NCBI GenBank assembly: GCA_003952965.2
Contig: RXIC02000013.1
Location: forward strand, 62,001-126,000
Reading direction: 5' to 3'
Length of the DNA: 64,000 nucleotides
From: Morella rubra
Lineage: Eukaryota > Streptophyta > Magnoliopsida > Fagales > Myricaceae
This document shows, one piece after another, positions 51,776-64,000 of the stretch. A program made the position numbers and the translations under genes. The notes under the pieces were generated by a model. It searched no databases and was not told where the DNA came from. It worked only from the letters and a program-made list of their open reading frames with translations. Each line of letters begins with the position of its first letter. Within the stretch, counting starts at the first letter, position 1.

Positions 51776-53690
51776 AATTAGATATATAGCAGACAAAAAT
51801 GTTGTGTAAGAATTTGAATGAAGAGATAAGAATGCTGGATGATTGATGAGGATGGAAGCAGTGGTTATATAAATAGAGGATTACAAAAAAGAGTGGAAAT
51901 AGGTAATAAATTTAGTGTTAAACCCTAGGTGAGGGTAGATAGGTGCACATGGATAATACCCCTAGTTGAAAAGGGATCCTGGACCCATCAACTTATAGGA
52001 AAGATTTTCTTTGCCACATTAAATGAATATATGAATGTTAGCTCCTTAACAGAATAATACAGATTGATAAAAATTATATAATTAATTAAAATATTTACGT
52101 GACCAAATCAGCTTTAATATATAATTAATAGTTACACATGGTACTTATAAGATTAAGGTTTCCACTTCCGATCAATTACTTAAATTAATAATTTTCAAGA
52201 TATTAATTTATAATATTATTATAGCATAATATCAAAGCAGAAATTCATCCTGATCTAGACCTCGACATGGTACTGTATATTTTAAAATTTAAAGTAAGGT
52301 ATATGGTATGTTTCATAGATAGATAATCATCTCCTAAAAAAATTGTTTGCCCTTTTGTTCACGTGATGCACGTGGTAATTAGGATCAAATAATATTTAAT
52401 TAGCTAGGAAAATCGGAGAAGGTTTTCAAGAGCTGTCAAAGCCATTTATTTCTCGTTGGTTGGGAGAGGAATAGAGAAGACTAGTTGATGAGGATCTTGA
52501 TAAGGAGATTGGCGTGGCATTGGCGTCTACATGTCTCTGTTTGAATATTATCCCATCACCCATGTGAATTGAAGGCCACTCTCGAGTCTCGACGTTTTCC
52601 TTCTGTTGGCTCTGCCCTTAATGCCAACGGATGTCTAGCTAGCCCAACCATATATGAATCTTATCTCCTCTCCAAGGCCAAGCAAGCAAATAAAAAGATT
52701 CTTCAGCTGCTCAGCATGCACGTGGATGAGAATCATAAAAGATTAATTTCCCACATAATTCAGGAGGTTTCCTGCTAAAAAAAATATGCAGTATATATAG
52801 TACTTCTTCAAACCTGGAAATTCCAGTAAAATGCTGCATCAGTTCCATATTATCTCTCCACAGGCCCACCATTTTCTGCATCCTTTAACGTCCATCAAAT
52901 GTGCTTGCAAAAGGGTGGATCTGGTTTTATTTCCACAAATCGGATTTCTCGACCAGATTCTTATCAGACAATTATCTTCCACATGTTTTTGAAGCATGAA
53001 ACCTTGTTTTAGGAATCACTGTAGCATGAAAGCATGTGGCTCCTATGCCTCCTTGTATGAAGTAAAAATAGCCTGTAGTCTTTCTGCTTTGTCTGTGGAA
53101 CATGATTAGGGTTACATTAGCTCCACATCCTACACTTGCGATTGGTTCGTTTGCAGAATGAAAATAACGAGGGAGAAAAGAGAAAAGACTATGAGTACTC
53201 GCACTTTTTCTTTACCCTTGATTTTGAATCAATAAAAGGCTTTCTGCTTTTCCCAAACATGGCATAGGGTCATCATTATAAAGGGAGGCTAATAATGCGC
53301 GACCACCATGAAGTGCTAGCGATCGAGCATGAAAGCTACTGATAGAAGTGCTATGGAAATTAGTAGTTCCTAGCTCCAGTCTCCGGGGTACATTTTAGAC
53401 AGAAAAGATAGAATCACTGTTCGTTTGACAACTCGCGCGAGGATCCGTTTCGTTCAAGATAAACAGATAAAACAAAACCCTCTAATTATCTGTTTCTGGT
53501 TACCCTCTGAGTTGAGAATCTTCATTACAACTGCAGTGAATTCCTTGGCAAAGACTGTCTGGACCCCCTTCCATTGGATATTTCATTGTGGCTCATATGC
53601 ATTATCCTAAAATATCAGAAGCAGTGCCCATTTTTCCCTATTCTTTTCTTTTGCAGAGGGTGTTCGTTTGACCTTTCGTTTCTAATGTTG
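51776..53690. other. Intergenic region, no gene recognised
   Basis: AT-rich. A 69-codon frame at 52569-52778 (KATLESRRFPSVGSALNANG start) has no recognisable domain and no clear gene context. Confidence 0.4.
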
Positions 53691-53699
53691 CAGATACTA

Positions 53700-54140
53700 T
53701 ACCTATTCCCACGATCAGCAATTATTATAAGATTTTTCTTTTACTTTTACTTTTTTGAAACATCAATGATAATCATAATACTTCTAAACGCTGAAAAACA
53801 TGTGCGATGGACCGATGGTACTGGAATGGTCGCAGCTCGGAATATCTGAAGGAGGAAGCAGAGGCCAGAGGCAGAAAGGTTGCTCACACATCACCATTCA
53901 CACCAGCAAAATTTTATTGACAGACTTTATAGTCTGTTCCCAGGACCAGCAATTATTATAAGATTTTTCTTTTACTTTTACTTTTTTGATACATCAATGA
54001 TAATCATAATACTTCTAAACGCTGAAAAACATGTGCGATGGTCCCGGAATGGTCTCAGCTCGGAATATCTGAAGGTGGAAGCACAGAGGTTGCTCGCACA
54101 TCACCATTCACGCTAGCAGAAGTTTATTGACAGACTTTGT
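53700..54140 (+). repeat. Direct tandem duplication, offset 231 bp
   Basis: The stretch from about 53703 to 53933 is repeated from about 53934 to 54140. Both start with CCAGCAATTATTATAAGAT-like sequence and share GCTGAAAAACATGTGCGATG and TTATTGACAGACTTT. The second copy is about 25 bp shorter. Open frames crossing it are duplicated with it and are not gene-like. Confidence 0.88.
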
Positions 54141-54260
54141 TGTCTGGCCATTTTGGCCACCATCTGCTTGGCAAAATCATAGTCTTACCCGCATGAAAGA
54201 TGGCCCATTGTTGGAGAAGTTTTACACGCAAAGTCCACTTCATCTTTTACCTACCTAACT

Positions 54261-54283
54261 GAGAGAGAGAGAGAGAGAGAGAG
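54261..54283 (+). repeat. GA microsatellite
   Basis: Eleven or so uninterrupted GA units. A TC run of about 20 bases also occurs in GDH intron 8 (48393-48412). Confidence 0.9.
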
Positions 54284-54999
54284 CCATTCATATTCTGCCT
54301 TTTAAGCCAAGGAGAGAAGCCACTGACATGATCCTTTTGTGCTTATATGCAAATTTCCTCTGGCTCTTGCCCATAATGTTTCCCACAAGTATCTTGATTG
54401 GCGTTTCTTTTCCCCGTTTTGTTTGTTTGATGGTGTCCTTGGTTAGATGGTGCCCACAACAGCGAAAATGTAGTAAGTTGCACATGTTTGGTTCGACTCC
54501 GGTTTTTTTTTTTTTTTTTTTTCATGAAGAGTTTGATCCTTCTTTTAATTTCTATTATTTTCATATAGAGGAATCATAATATCTTTGAGCCCAGAACACT
54601 CTGTGAAGTACATGCAAACCAAGATTTTTTTTTTTTTTTAAGATTTTTGGAATGTTGTGAAAATTGAAGTATATTATAGTTTTATTGAATTTTTTGAAAA
54701 AGTAGTGAAAAAGTGTAATTTAATATGAGTGGGTGAAAAAGTGAAGAGAGTGATATTTAGTGAGTTTTTTTATGTTTATTATAATAAAAATAAGTGATTT
54801 GACTAGGGAGAGAGATGATTTTAAATTTTTTTTTTTTTTTAACATTTTGAGTTAGTTATGTTTGCATTCAAAATTTTGTATAGTTAAAAAGTTTCTCAAT
54901 ATGTTAGGTTTGCAAACACTACTTAATAAAGTATATTTTCATAAAGTGCGATAAGTTTATCTTTAGTATACTTGTAGTAGGTAAAAAATTAGAACCTCA

Positions 55000-55545
55000 A
55001 CGAACAATGTGGGAAACATATTTATAATTCACAATTCATTGCGTGGAGTCGCATCATATTTAGTATAAATATTAATAATTTGCATAGAACCAAGAGGGTA
55101 TATTCCACTAAATACTTATGAAAATATCCAATAATTGCAAATGAATTCAAAGAAAAATTAAAAAATAAATGCTAGATTGAATATACGAGAGCATTAATGT
55201 GAGATTATAGCATATGCCTCTTCTATGGTATCCAGTAAATTCTGATTGATTTTATTGACAAAATGTTATATAAACTTTATAAGTTTGGACCATCTAATTT
55301 GAACAGTAAAATTTACATGAGAAACATATAATTCTCAATTCGTTGTTTGAACTCATATCTTATCTTTACTAAATATTTTCATGAAATACTTATAAAAATA
55401 TCAGAAAATTGTAAATGAAATCAAAGAAAAAATTCTTAAAAAATAAATGCTAAAATGAATATACGAGAGCATTAATGTGGGAATTATCCCTCTTCGAAGA
55501 TTTTGGCAGATGCCTCTTCCATAGAATCCACATTCCACCAAACTC
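55000..55545 (+). repeat. Diverged tandem duplication, offset about 280-300 bp
   Basis: 55010-55245 and 55317-55545 share ordered words: GAAACATAT, ATACTTATAAAAATATC-like, AAAAAATAAATGCTA, GAATATACGAGAGCATTAATG (offset 278) and GCCTCTTC. Indels separate the copies. No coding. Confidence 0.75.
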
Positions 55546-57244
55546 TGATGGATCGACTGACAAATGTCGTGTATGGATTTTAGAGACAAACCCTTGTACT
55601 TGATTCAAAGCTAGAGAAAGATAGGTGCTCACATGACTTTCAAGCTGACTAGGAAGTTTCAATCAACTTTTATCGTGCCGCCTCAAAATTTCTTGCTTCA
55701 CGTGAAAAAAACGAAAAAAGCTTTTGAAAATATCTTCGTTACCGAATCTCGGGAGGAAAAGAAAAATCTAGAGTCCAACAATCTTATCCTATATTTTTGA
55801 CATTTGCCACCCAAGTAAAAAAAGTTTGGAAGCCCGTCATCGGAACCAAGCACGGACCTTTTGGCGTGGAACAATGCGATGCTCTGAGCCCCTGAGCTAA
55901 ACGGCATGATTCCTTTGAGATGCCAGCCCGTCTATTTGTTTGGCGCTACGAGCCACTGTCACTCGGCGTGCTCCACGTTGATTCCTTGTCTCGGCGTTGC
56001 ACGGACAATGCCAGCGAGCCACGCCTTTCCCCACTCGCTGCCCAGCCGTACGTACCCTGCGGGCAGCGTGTACCGAGTCACCAACTAGTCTGACGGGTTG
56101 AACTGACTCGTACCTGCCCTGATCGAAACATTTCTCTAAATTAAGATCAATTTCTTGTCCAATTATACAGTAAAATTGAGAGATAAATACAGTAAATAAA
56201 TTTAATTATAATTTTTATATTATCTTAAACTTTACATGAACGGACAGTATTAAATGGTATATTCGGACTAATCTTAAAGTTTATGATGAGAGATTAGACT
56301 GAGACTAATTTCAAAACCTGTTTAGTCTATCCGCTCAACACCAATCAAGTAATCACCTGTACCAATAATTCTGAGTTGATCTAAAGAGGTTTTAAACTTG
56401 ATGACCCACTTTTTAGAGCTGTTGCAACTTGCAATCAATATTATTCGTTCTAAAATAGAGCACTTATTGCAATCAATAAACCGGTTCAGACGTTGATGGA
56501 CCCACCGATACGTTGAATTTCATATGGTTTATTGAGGGGGAAACAAAATTACTTAACAGTAAATATGCTTACCAAACGCACGCTTGTACGCATTAGGCGG
56601 GTGAAAATAGAGTATACGAATCAACCCAATTGCCAAATTGTTCATTGAAACAAAATCTAATAAATCTAATGTGATTTGGTAGGACCTGAGGTACGAGAGT
56701 CTGACAGGAAACTTCAGAAAACGAAGACGCCATAAGGTTGTCGAATTAATCTAAACCGCTAAAAAAACAATTATCGAGCGTGCAATTGCGGCCGTCGAGC
56801 TTGCTTGCCTAGTTGTCACCATCACCAGTCCAGTCGACTCTCTTTTGTGCCGATGGTAACCCATCGAGCAACTTGCAGTTGGCGTCCAGCTTGATGCCTC
56901 CTGGGCTTTCATTTTGGACCGTCAGTTCCTCACCCCCCCGAGCCTCCAACTTCAGATATTTAATTATTTTTCTTCTTATTTTTATTTTTTTGATTTATTC
57001 GTCGTTGAATTTTCTGACCACATCCGGGGACCAGGGGATCAAAAAAATAGAGTTTAGGAACAGAAAAAAACTTATAGACTGAGGCGGTGGGGAATAGGAA
57101 TAAAATGAATAAGTGTTAAAAGGACGTTTAATGTTGTTTAATCGAATAAGATATTATAAAGTAAAGAACCTACGGGAATGGTGGCACGCGGACCACCATC
57201 CTCTGCCCCATATGGAAATAATAGCTTTATATGACGACATTATT

Positions 57245-57470
57245 ACCATGTTTTTGTCTTTTTTTTTAATCAGGTAATTTTGCAGCAGCTGTCGGTAAAT
57301 TTGTTTTTGAAGTGCATGTAAATTAATCCGGACACTTATGATTCCAGCATGACATTAGTCCTTTTGTTACCATGTTTTTGTCCTTTTTTAATCAAAAAAC
57401 TTTGAAGTAGCTGTAGGTATATTTGTTTTGGAAGTGCACTTAAACTAATCTGAATACTCAATTATTAAAA
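57245..57470 (+). repeat. Diverged tandem duplication, offset 124 bp
   Basis: ACCATGTTTTTGTC at 57245 recurs at 57369, each followed by TTTTTTAATCA, AGCTGT, GGTA-ATTTGTTTT and GAAGTGCA. Two copies, visibly diverged. Confidence 0.8.
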
Positions 57471-57722
57471 AAAGAAAAAAAAGAAAAGGAAAAAAGTGAA
57501 CTTGTCCTCTAATTAGGAAAAAACAAAAACAATCTATCTTGGAAATACCTATGATCCCAACATGTTAATCCTATTTTGGGTGCTTTGCTATTTTCAATGA
57601 TTCTATCTAATTTAAGTTTAACTCATATACTGTGTATATTTCTCTAAATTGAACCATAGCATTCGAATAAAAAATTAGAGATAATCTTGATAAAGTAAAA
57701 ACTTAAGTGTTTCAACCCTAAT

Positions 57723-57878
57723 AATCTAATCAACCGATCATATCAAAACAATTGATTATAGTGGCGCATATACAAATATAATAACAACAAGTACATAGAA
57801 AATCTAATCAACCGATCATATCAAAACAATTGATTTTAGTGACGCATATACAAATATAATAACATAAAGTACATAGAA
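57723..57878 (+). repeat. Tandem duplication, 2 x 78 bp
   Basis: AATCTAATCAACCGATCATA begins at 57723 and again at 57801; each copy ends GTACATAGAA. Only a few differences, so the duplication is recent. Confidence 0.92.
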
Positions 57879-59112
57879 GAGGACCATTTGGCTACGTAAC
57901 AAAAACTGACAGCTATGAAAGTGGAGAAGATAAAAGGGAATGGACAATAACTATTATTATTTGTTGTTATTATGAATAAATAATAGGGATTTAGTAATAA
58001 TTGGGGTACTGATCAAAGTAAGAAGATGGCTACAAGTGCATAGTATTTAACTTCAAATTGCGAAGAAATGACAGCTTCTTTTTATTTATTTATTACTATA
58101 GGACATGAAACGTCTAAATGAGTTTAGTTGAAAATTTGAATTTAACCAAAGATAAATTTTATTGGAGATGACCATTGCACGATTGTTAAGTATTTACTAG
58201 TGAATGCCGTAACTTATGATTTTATTTATTTTTTTCGAAGAAAAAAGAGTGTTTTCTCTGGTTCAGGCTCGTTTTAACAAGCCTAAAAGCATAGCCATAT
58301 GGAACAAATATTTTCGAAAATCATATCCCGTGACATTGATGATACTATTCACGTTATTAGTCGAGCTTCCTGTTTGACAAGATTAGTGGATTTGGGGTAG
58401 CTTCAATTATTGGGTTTGCACTAACATGCTATTAACAGTTAATTTATTGGATAGGTGTACTCGATTCTTTTAGCTATTTAGAAAAATAAAAATAAATAAT
58501 CACTACTTAATTACCAAGCACAAGCTTAAACAAAGAGGGCTTAATTACTAATATTTTCTATGTGATATTTATTCTTAACAAATCATTTTTATATAACTTT
58601 AAATGTATCAGTACTCGTGCTTTATTTTTTAAAAATATAAGTCATTTAGTTTATCAAAAATTAACTCATTAACATAGATGAGATCTGAAATAGATCGTAA
58701 AAATAGGCATTTAGCCTTCGAACCCATGTCAATCTCTTGTCAGTAGGTAATTTTTAGGGTAGACGAACGGATGCATATATCTGAAAAATAGACTACAATT
58801 ATAATGCATTTAAAATTATACTCTAAAGACTAAATATTTGTTAAAATGTAGTATTTGCGAAAAGAAAAAAAAAAAAAAAAAAAAAAGAGACGAGAATGTT
58901 CGTTTTTATACATGCGGATGCTTTCGTCATTTCGGTAAGCAGCTGGAGTGGCCTTTCAGTTAATTGGATTATCAATCCCTAAGCTGTTCATTACCGTAAC
59001 TTCGTCACGAGAAGTGTCCCCGTGGCTTCCGTAAGATCAGCCAAAAAAATCAGAAATGGAAGTACTTCTCCAAAAAAAACCACGAGCACCCCTGCAGGAG
59101 TAATTATACGGA

Positions 59113-59193
59113 CACGTGTCACTGAAGCAACGGTAGAGTCGGTGACGGTTCACGATTTTTATTATACGTGATGGCGGTCGCTATTAACACGTG
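59113..59193 (+). promoter_or_regulatory. Two G-box/ABRE motifs upstream of the TPR gene
   Basis: CACGTG at 59113-59118 (inside the palindrome GACACGTGTC) and at 59188-59193 (as ACACGTGGC, the classic ABA-response core). They lie about 370 and 295 bp upstream of the TATA box. Paired G-boxes of this kind bind bZIP or bHLH factors and often give ABA, stress or light responsiveness; that response is inferred here. Confidence 0.6.
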
Positions 59194-59481
59194 GCACGTA
59201 TTGGACGGTCAGATCGGATCCGGATTGTCCGTGAAAATAGCCGCGTCGGACTGAAAAGTCCTGGAGTTATGTCCCGAACCCTTGCATATTGGCAGCTGAC
59301 CCGGCTAACTCACTTGCTCACCCCACCCGCACTGAACTGACCGGTTACCTGAACTCCCCGTTTCATACTGTATTGTCGTGTAGATCTACGGGGTGAGACT
59401 TTTATACTGTTAAACATTGACCACGGGTCCAGCTGTACGCGGACGGAGATTTTTTTTTTATTAGAGCGGAGAGGCTTTTAG

Positions 59482-59488
59482 TATATAA
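59482..59488 (+). promoter_or_regulatory. TATA box of the TPR gene
   Basis: TATATAA in a good context, predicting transcription start near 59515. The leader then contains an intron from 59611 (AAA|GTAAGT) to 59948 (TTTTTCAG), as is common in strongly expressed plant genes, before the ATG at 60131. Confidence 0.65.
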
Positions 59489-60130
59489 AGGGCCAGAGAG
59501 AGCAGCTTTGGTTAAAGTGAAGCCTTCGGTACTTCGCTTTGAGGTTCCGCCGGAAACATTCGCCGGATCTTAACCAGAGAAATTTTATCGAACTCAGTAC
59601 GAGTCTTAAAGTAAGTTTGTGAGGATTGTTCTAGAAATTTTCGTTCTTCGGGATCTCAGTGTCGTTGATTTTCGTGCACGTGTGAGTTGTTCTTGGTTGG
59701 CGTTAACCCGATCCGATTTTTTTGGGAATATAATGAGTGGCCACGGAAATCAGAACTCTCAATAAGTTTATTATTAGAGCTGGTGCTGATTTTGCCAATT
59801 CAAATAGTCTTGTCTTGTTTTTCTTCAGTTTTTCCGGGAAAATCTGGTATAGGAAAGAAACTATTGTTAGAGTGCGATTTTTTTAAGGTGGGGTTCTGTA
59901 TGTTGTTCTAATTGATGACTTATTTTGTTAGCTTCCTTGTTTTTTCAGGTTAAAAGTGAGTTTGAAACGAGAAAGGCGAAGACTTTTGTAGGATTCGATT
60001 AAAAAAGTTGGAGATTCCGATTGGAGAGGGAGAATTTCTTTCTGTAACGGGCTTTTTTGGGACTTCGATTCCTTTGAGAGTCTAGACCCTTTCGACTCTC
60101 GTGTATTTTCTTTTCGCTTCCCCTTGAGAA

Positions 60131-62480
60131 ATGGGAGTGAAGGTAGCTGCGACCTGCTTGCATTTGTCGCAGTCGATTCTTCCTCATTCTCTCTCCTCAT
60201 CTCAAACCCTAGCCTCGGCAGTCTCGCCTCATTCGAGACAAAGAAGCCGCCGTGGCAATGGGACAGCTCTTGTGTGCAGGTACGTGCAGAGAATGGACCG
60301 ATCTGCTCTATTCGGAGCCACATCGACGAGGCTTTACAGGTCCCAATCTTGCGAGTACCAGAAACCAAGAGCTCGGACCCTGAGAAGAGCTTGCACTGCC
60401 AGCTTAGGTGCATTTTCGGATGAAGAATTCTCGAAGAAGATTCAGGAATTGGCACTCCGATTCCAACTTTCAGGCGATGATGACCACGAAAGTACTGCCA
60501 TGGATGATTCGGAATCACAGATGGTTTCTGATTCCGATTCCAGAGATAACTATGGCTTCTATAGAGCAGATAGTTGTAACAGTTTCAGCAGTAGCGTTGA
60601 CTTTGTACAGAATCAGAATCAGATGCCACACCCACCGTCGGAGCTGGAGCCTCCGTGGTCAGAAATCCGGCAAGAGCCACCGGAATGGGCCGGAAGAGAT
60701 GAAATTATCCCCGCGAGTATCGAGCGGAAGGCGAACAGCGTGGATCTTCCGTTTTCGCTTCGAATCATAAAGCGGAAGATGCAATGGAAGGAAGGTTTCA
60801 GAGACGTAGGCGAATCGGCTTATTGCTCGGTGAAGGCGGCCTTCTCGTCGATGGTGTTTATTATCAGAGAACTCCACAGCTACACGTTGCAGATGAGAGA
60901 GCTCCTGTTTTACGAAGACCTGCAGGGGATTCTCGCTCGGGTTCAGAGAGAGATGCACGCTTCGTTCGTGTGGCTATTTCAGCAGGTCTTTTCTCATACG
61001 CCGACCCTGATGGTTTATGTCATGATTCTCCTAGCGAATTTCACCGTGTATTCCGTTGGAAACAACAACTTAGCGATCGCAGTGTCATTGCCCCCCGGGT
61101 CTTACACAACTACCACAGAGATGGCTTCGGCGGTAGAAATTGATCAGGACCAGAGGTACCAGAGTTTTGATTCTTCGGCAATTAAGAAGTTCTCGGTTTC
61201 GTCTTCTTCGGGGAAGACAACTTCGATTGGCGGAAACAACGGCGGTGGCGGTACGGTCCGGCCCGTGGGTAGTGGAACCGACGGTGACGGAAGGTTTGAT
61301 GGGTCAGACTACCAATACCGGACAGTCCTACCCGACGGGTCCTCTTCCCAGTTGTCTTCCTCTTATGGGACAAGAGAGGCAGAGTCGGAGGCTGAGACCA
61401 GGGAAGAAGAGGTAGCCTTGTGGAATTCCATAGTTGGGGAAGCTTTGGAAATGCAATCCACGTTCAGAGACGAAGCTCTCGATCAAGAAACCACGCAACG
61501 TTTCGTTTCTCCCGTGACGGCTAAGATCGAAGCGGATGACGACTACGCAGAGTACTTCAGAACAGAGCTGCTTTACCAAACGGGCTTGGCCCAAGAACCC
61601 AGCAACCCTCTTCTCCTTGCCAATTTCGCTCAGTTCCTCTACCTTGTCGCCCACGACTACGACAGGTACAACATTTAATGCCTTTTTCTTTTAAAAAACA
61701 ATTATGTGTAAGAAATTTTAGTCTCTTTCGAAGTACCTTCCATAGCTTGCCTAATCCGAGTCAAAGTGCACCAATCAACTTCGTGCATAGTAATTTGATC
61801 TATTTAAGTTACTATCTAACGTAATAGTGTTCATATTTGTCTTTGCTTCTTCCTCATATCCCAAGGGCCTTAGAAATCTCTTCCATTTTCAATCCCCTTT
61901 GTCGCTTTTCTTAAGTTGGTTTTTTTTTTTTTTTTTTTCAATTTGGATCTTTGAAAGAGGCATGTGTGGTCTAGTTTCCCCTTTGTCGGAAAATATCATT
62001 GTTCACTCCCATATCTTCCATGACCTACTTTGGTACGAGTCAGTCCCACGTGTTTCACGAGAAATGTCTTCCAACTTGTTCATAAAAAAGTCGTTGACAA
62101 TGATATGCTTGATCGCTTTGTTTAGTTAAGCGAGTTTGTTTATTCACAGCAACCACCTTTTGGAATTAGATAAACATGGAAAAGGTCTTGCTGTTTGACA
62201 ACGTTTGTGTTTTGTTTATTGCCCAAACAGAGCGGAGGAGTACTTTAAGAGGGCAATACATGTCCAGCCGCCAGATGCCGAGGCATACAACAAGTACGCG
62301 ACCTTCTTGTGGAAGGCAAAGAAGGACTTGTGGGCCGCGGAGGAGACGTTCCTAGAAGCCATCTCGGCTGACCCCAGCAACTCTTACTATGCTGCTAACT
62401 ACGCTCATTTTCTCTGGAACACTGGTGGAGAAGACACTTGTTTCCCTCTAGATCCCTCTGACAACACTCAGGAAGCTTAA
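60131..62480 (+). CDS. TPR-like superfamily protein with a membrane segment
   Basis: Two exons, 60131-61665 and 62231-62480, join in frame across a 565-bp GT-AG intron (GACAG|GTACA ... AACAG|AGCGG) to give 594 residues. The first 90 residues are Ser/Arg-rich and acid-poor, like a plastid or mitochondrial transit peptide. An acidic Ser-rich stretch follows (114-165), then a basic region, a likely transmembrane helix around 292-309 (LMVYVMILLANFTVYSV), a Gly/Ser-rich linker, and C-terminal tetratricopeptide-like repeats from about 470 (LLANFAQFLYLVAHDYDRAE, AYNKYATFLWKAKKDLWAAE, YYAANYAHFLWNTGG). The architecture matches an uncharacterised plant family including Arabidopsis At2g29670 and At1g07280 (from memory). 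The frame is intact. TPRs suggest a protein-interaction role; function unknown. Confidence 0.88.
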
Positions 62481-62588
62481 GGACGATCACCATGTTTTAA
62501 CTTTGCTGATAAAGAAAAAGGGCAGTGCCCATCATACAACACCATACCTTACCATCACCCTGTTTTTGCTCTGAATTTGTTTCTGCGT

Positions 62589-62594
62589 AATAAA
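62589..62594 (+). terminator. Poly(A) signal of the TPR gene
   Basis: AATAAA about 110 bp after the stop codon at 62478-62480. The region 62600-64000 beyond it holds no recognised gene. Confidence 0.55.
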
Positions 62595-64000
62595 TTCTGT
62601 ATACCAAAGGTGGAAAAAAAATACAAGAACAAAACAGAGGGAGAAGGGAGACAACTTCTTGTCCAGTTTTTAATATTTTTAACTTCTTTTTTTATTTGCG
62701 CCCCTGCTGTTTCCCAATTTACTATAGGTGGGTGAGCTTCCTAGCTATGGGGATGATGGGATTGGAAATTGGGATTCACGTATTGGCCTGGCGGGGCGAG
62801 GATGCACGTGGGTATATCCAATGCCAGGGCAAAGTGGAAGCAAATTAATGGTTGTGTGCTGGGCTGAGCGTGTCTTCTGCTCCTCAGATCTGTGGGTGAA
62901 ACTTGCACCAATGGGAATGCTTGCTCTGGGGTTTTTGCTTTTGCACAGTTTTCAAACATTTTTTTTTTTAGTGAAGACATGCACGTGGCGAAGTGTAATT
63001 AGCCTCTTGTTAATATATGCTATTTTGAATTAGAAAAACAGAGACCATTGCAGATCGAGCAGACAAGCCCGTGCTTCTCGTTTATTTCCACGAATTTTCT
63101 CATCTCTTTGGTTCCTCTTTCGGATTGGCGCAAGTGGGACGCAAATATTATACGCATTTTTTTTTCTCTTCGCCTAATACCATACGCATCGTTGTAATGT
63201 TGTGGCAACCCGATATGTACGGGAAAAAAGGATGCGTCAAAAGGAGTCGATATGCACGCAAATCTCTGCTTTTCGCTCACATTTTTATCAGTGCCTGAAA
63301 AAGGAGTAAGAAACTCCTCTTCTTTATTTTCTTTTCTAGGCAGAGCACCAACTCCAGTCGATTGTGTTCTGTGAGGAAGAAGGATAGGAACCACCACTTC
63401 TTCTTCTGGGGGACACGAGATCCATGCCTATTACTCGCGCGTTTAGACTAGCACCCCATTCTTTACAACGAGTTTGGTACCTAAATTGAAATAAAGAGAT
63501 GCCAAAGTCCCAACTGATCCGTAGGTTGACATGCATGCACATGCATAAAGGCTCTTCTTCTATTTAATATAATATATATGCTTCTCTTTAATTCTTTTGG
63601 ATCTCGGGACAGTCATTGCCTAAAAAGGCTCTATAAATTAAAGTAAAAGTAAGCCCTTTTGAGAGAGGCCGAGTCTCAGTTGGTCAACAAGATGGAAAAA
63701 AAGAAGAAAAACATTAAAAAATAATTTGTCTACTCACGAGTCACGAGAAAAAAGAAAAAAAAAAAAATTGCGGCTGATTTTGGATGGCCATGGGCAGGGG
63801 CGACTCAACATAAATTTACTTCTTATTTTTTTAGACGTAAAATTATTAATTAAAATTTTGTATTCAAGTTTACTTAATAAATTAATTCCTATAGATAAAA
63901 CTAATAAACCACTTAATTTATTTTGAGACGTAGTCCTAAATAATTTTTTATAATTTTTAGTTTTGTATTTAACTTTTACATTAATTTATGTTTTTGTAAA

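Larger units (their letters stand above)
55550..59090. other. Intergenic region, no gene recognised
   Basis: Apart from the two tandem duplications listed inside it, this is AT-rich DNA with a poly-A run near 58864-58886 and short open frames only. Confidence 0.45.

Noticed and set aside
55830-55905. tRNA-like sequence on the minus strand (GCCGTTTAGCTCAGGGG, GAGC, GGTTCCGATG)
   Set aside because: D-arm and T-loop words are suggestive, but the anticodon stem does not pair and the acceptor stem is imperfect; at best a decayed tRNA-derived piece. A covariance-model scan would decide.
60659-61654. Minus-strand ORFs of 99 and 108 codons
   Set aside because: Shadows of the TPR gene on the opposite strand.

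Overview
This is nuclear DNA from a flowering plant, almost certainly a eudicot. The evidence is GT-AG introns, plant-only gene families (DYW-type PPR protein, plant NAD-type glutamate dehydrogenase, ALMT malate channel, plant TPR protein), and a dense load of Copia, Gypsy, LINE, SINE, CACTA, hAT and Mutator-type elements. The sequence cannot name a species. It is draft quality, with two N gaps (16432-17261 and 31566-31666) and several one-base frameshifts in otherwise well-conserved exons.

Layout. 1-7405 is a huge inverted repeat (arms about 3.12 kb, near-identical) around a 1.15 kb odd spacer. Each arm carries a LINE fragment split by a 450-bp CACTA element, and a Copia LTR at its outer end. 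6872-11042 is an internally deleted Copia element on the minus strand with target duplication ATCTA. 11048-13028 holds no clear gene. 13034-15760 is an apparent solo LTR (TSD GCTTA); a diverged second copy lies at 17262-19530 beyond the first gap, and a 318-bp direct repeat brackets that area. 20650-20933 is a SINE with a 13-bp TSD. 21528-25187 is a rearranged Gypsy-derived complex. 26954-27895 is the 3' half of an ALMT gene with frameshifts. 27990-31565 alternates odd-composition DNA with an ordinary-looking block holding one unidentified ORF. 31667-32291 is a hAT-like element; 32493-32945 is a LINE 3' fragment.

33165-35477 is an intact intronless DYW PPR gene, with a Mutator-type foldback MITE 65 bp upstream of its ATG. 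36053-40140 is a decayed hAT transposon with BED finger and transposase remnants. 40600-42650 looks like a decayed satellite of roughly 150-160 bp period. 44291-48608 is a nine-exon glutamate dehydrogenase gene with a single-base insertion in its last exon. 49540-51775 is a LINE fragment (ORF1 plus endonuclease). 51780-59090 is non-coding DNA with four local tandem duplications. 60131-62480 is a two-exon TPR gene with a recognisable promoter (two G-boxes, TATA box, leader intron).

The genes do not form a pathway: GDH acts in mitochondrial nitrogen/carbon metabolism, the PPR in organelle RNA processing, ALMT in anion transport, and the TPR protein is uncharacterised. I found no convincing undescribed system. 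The strongest leads are structural: the palindrome with its mismatched LTR ends, the odd-composition blocks, and the decayed satellite.
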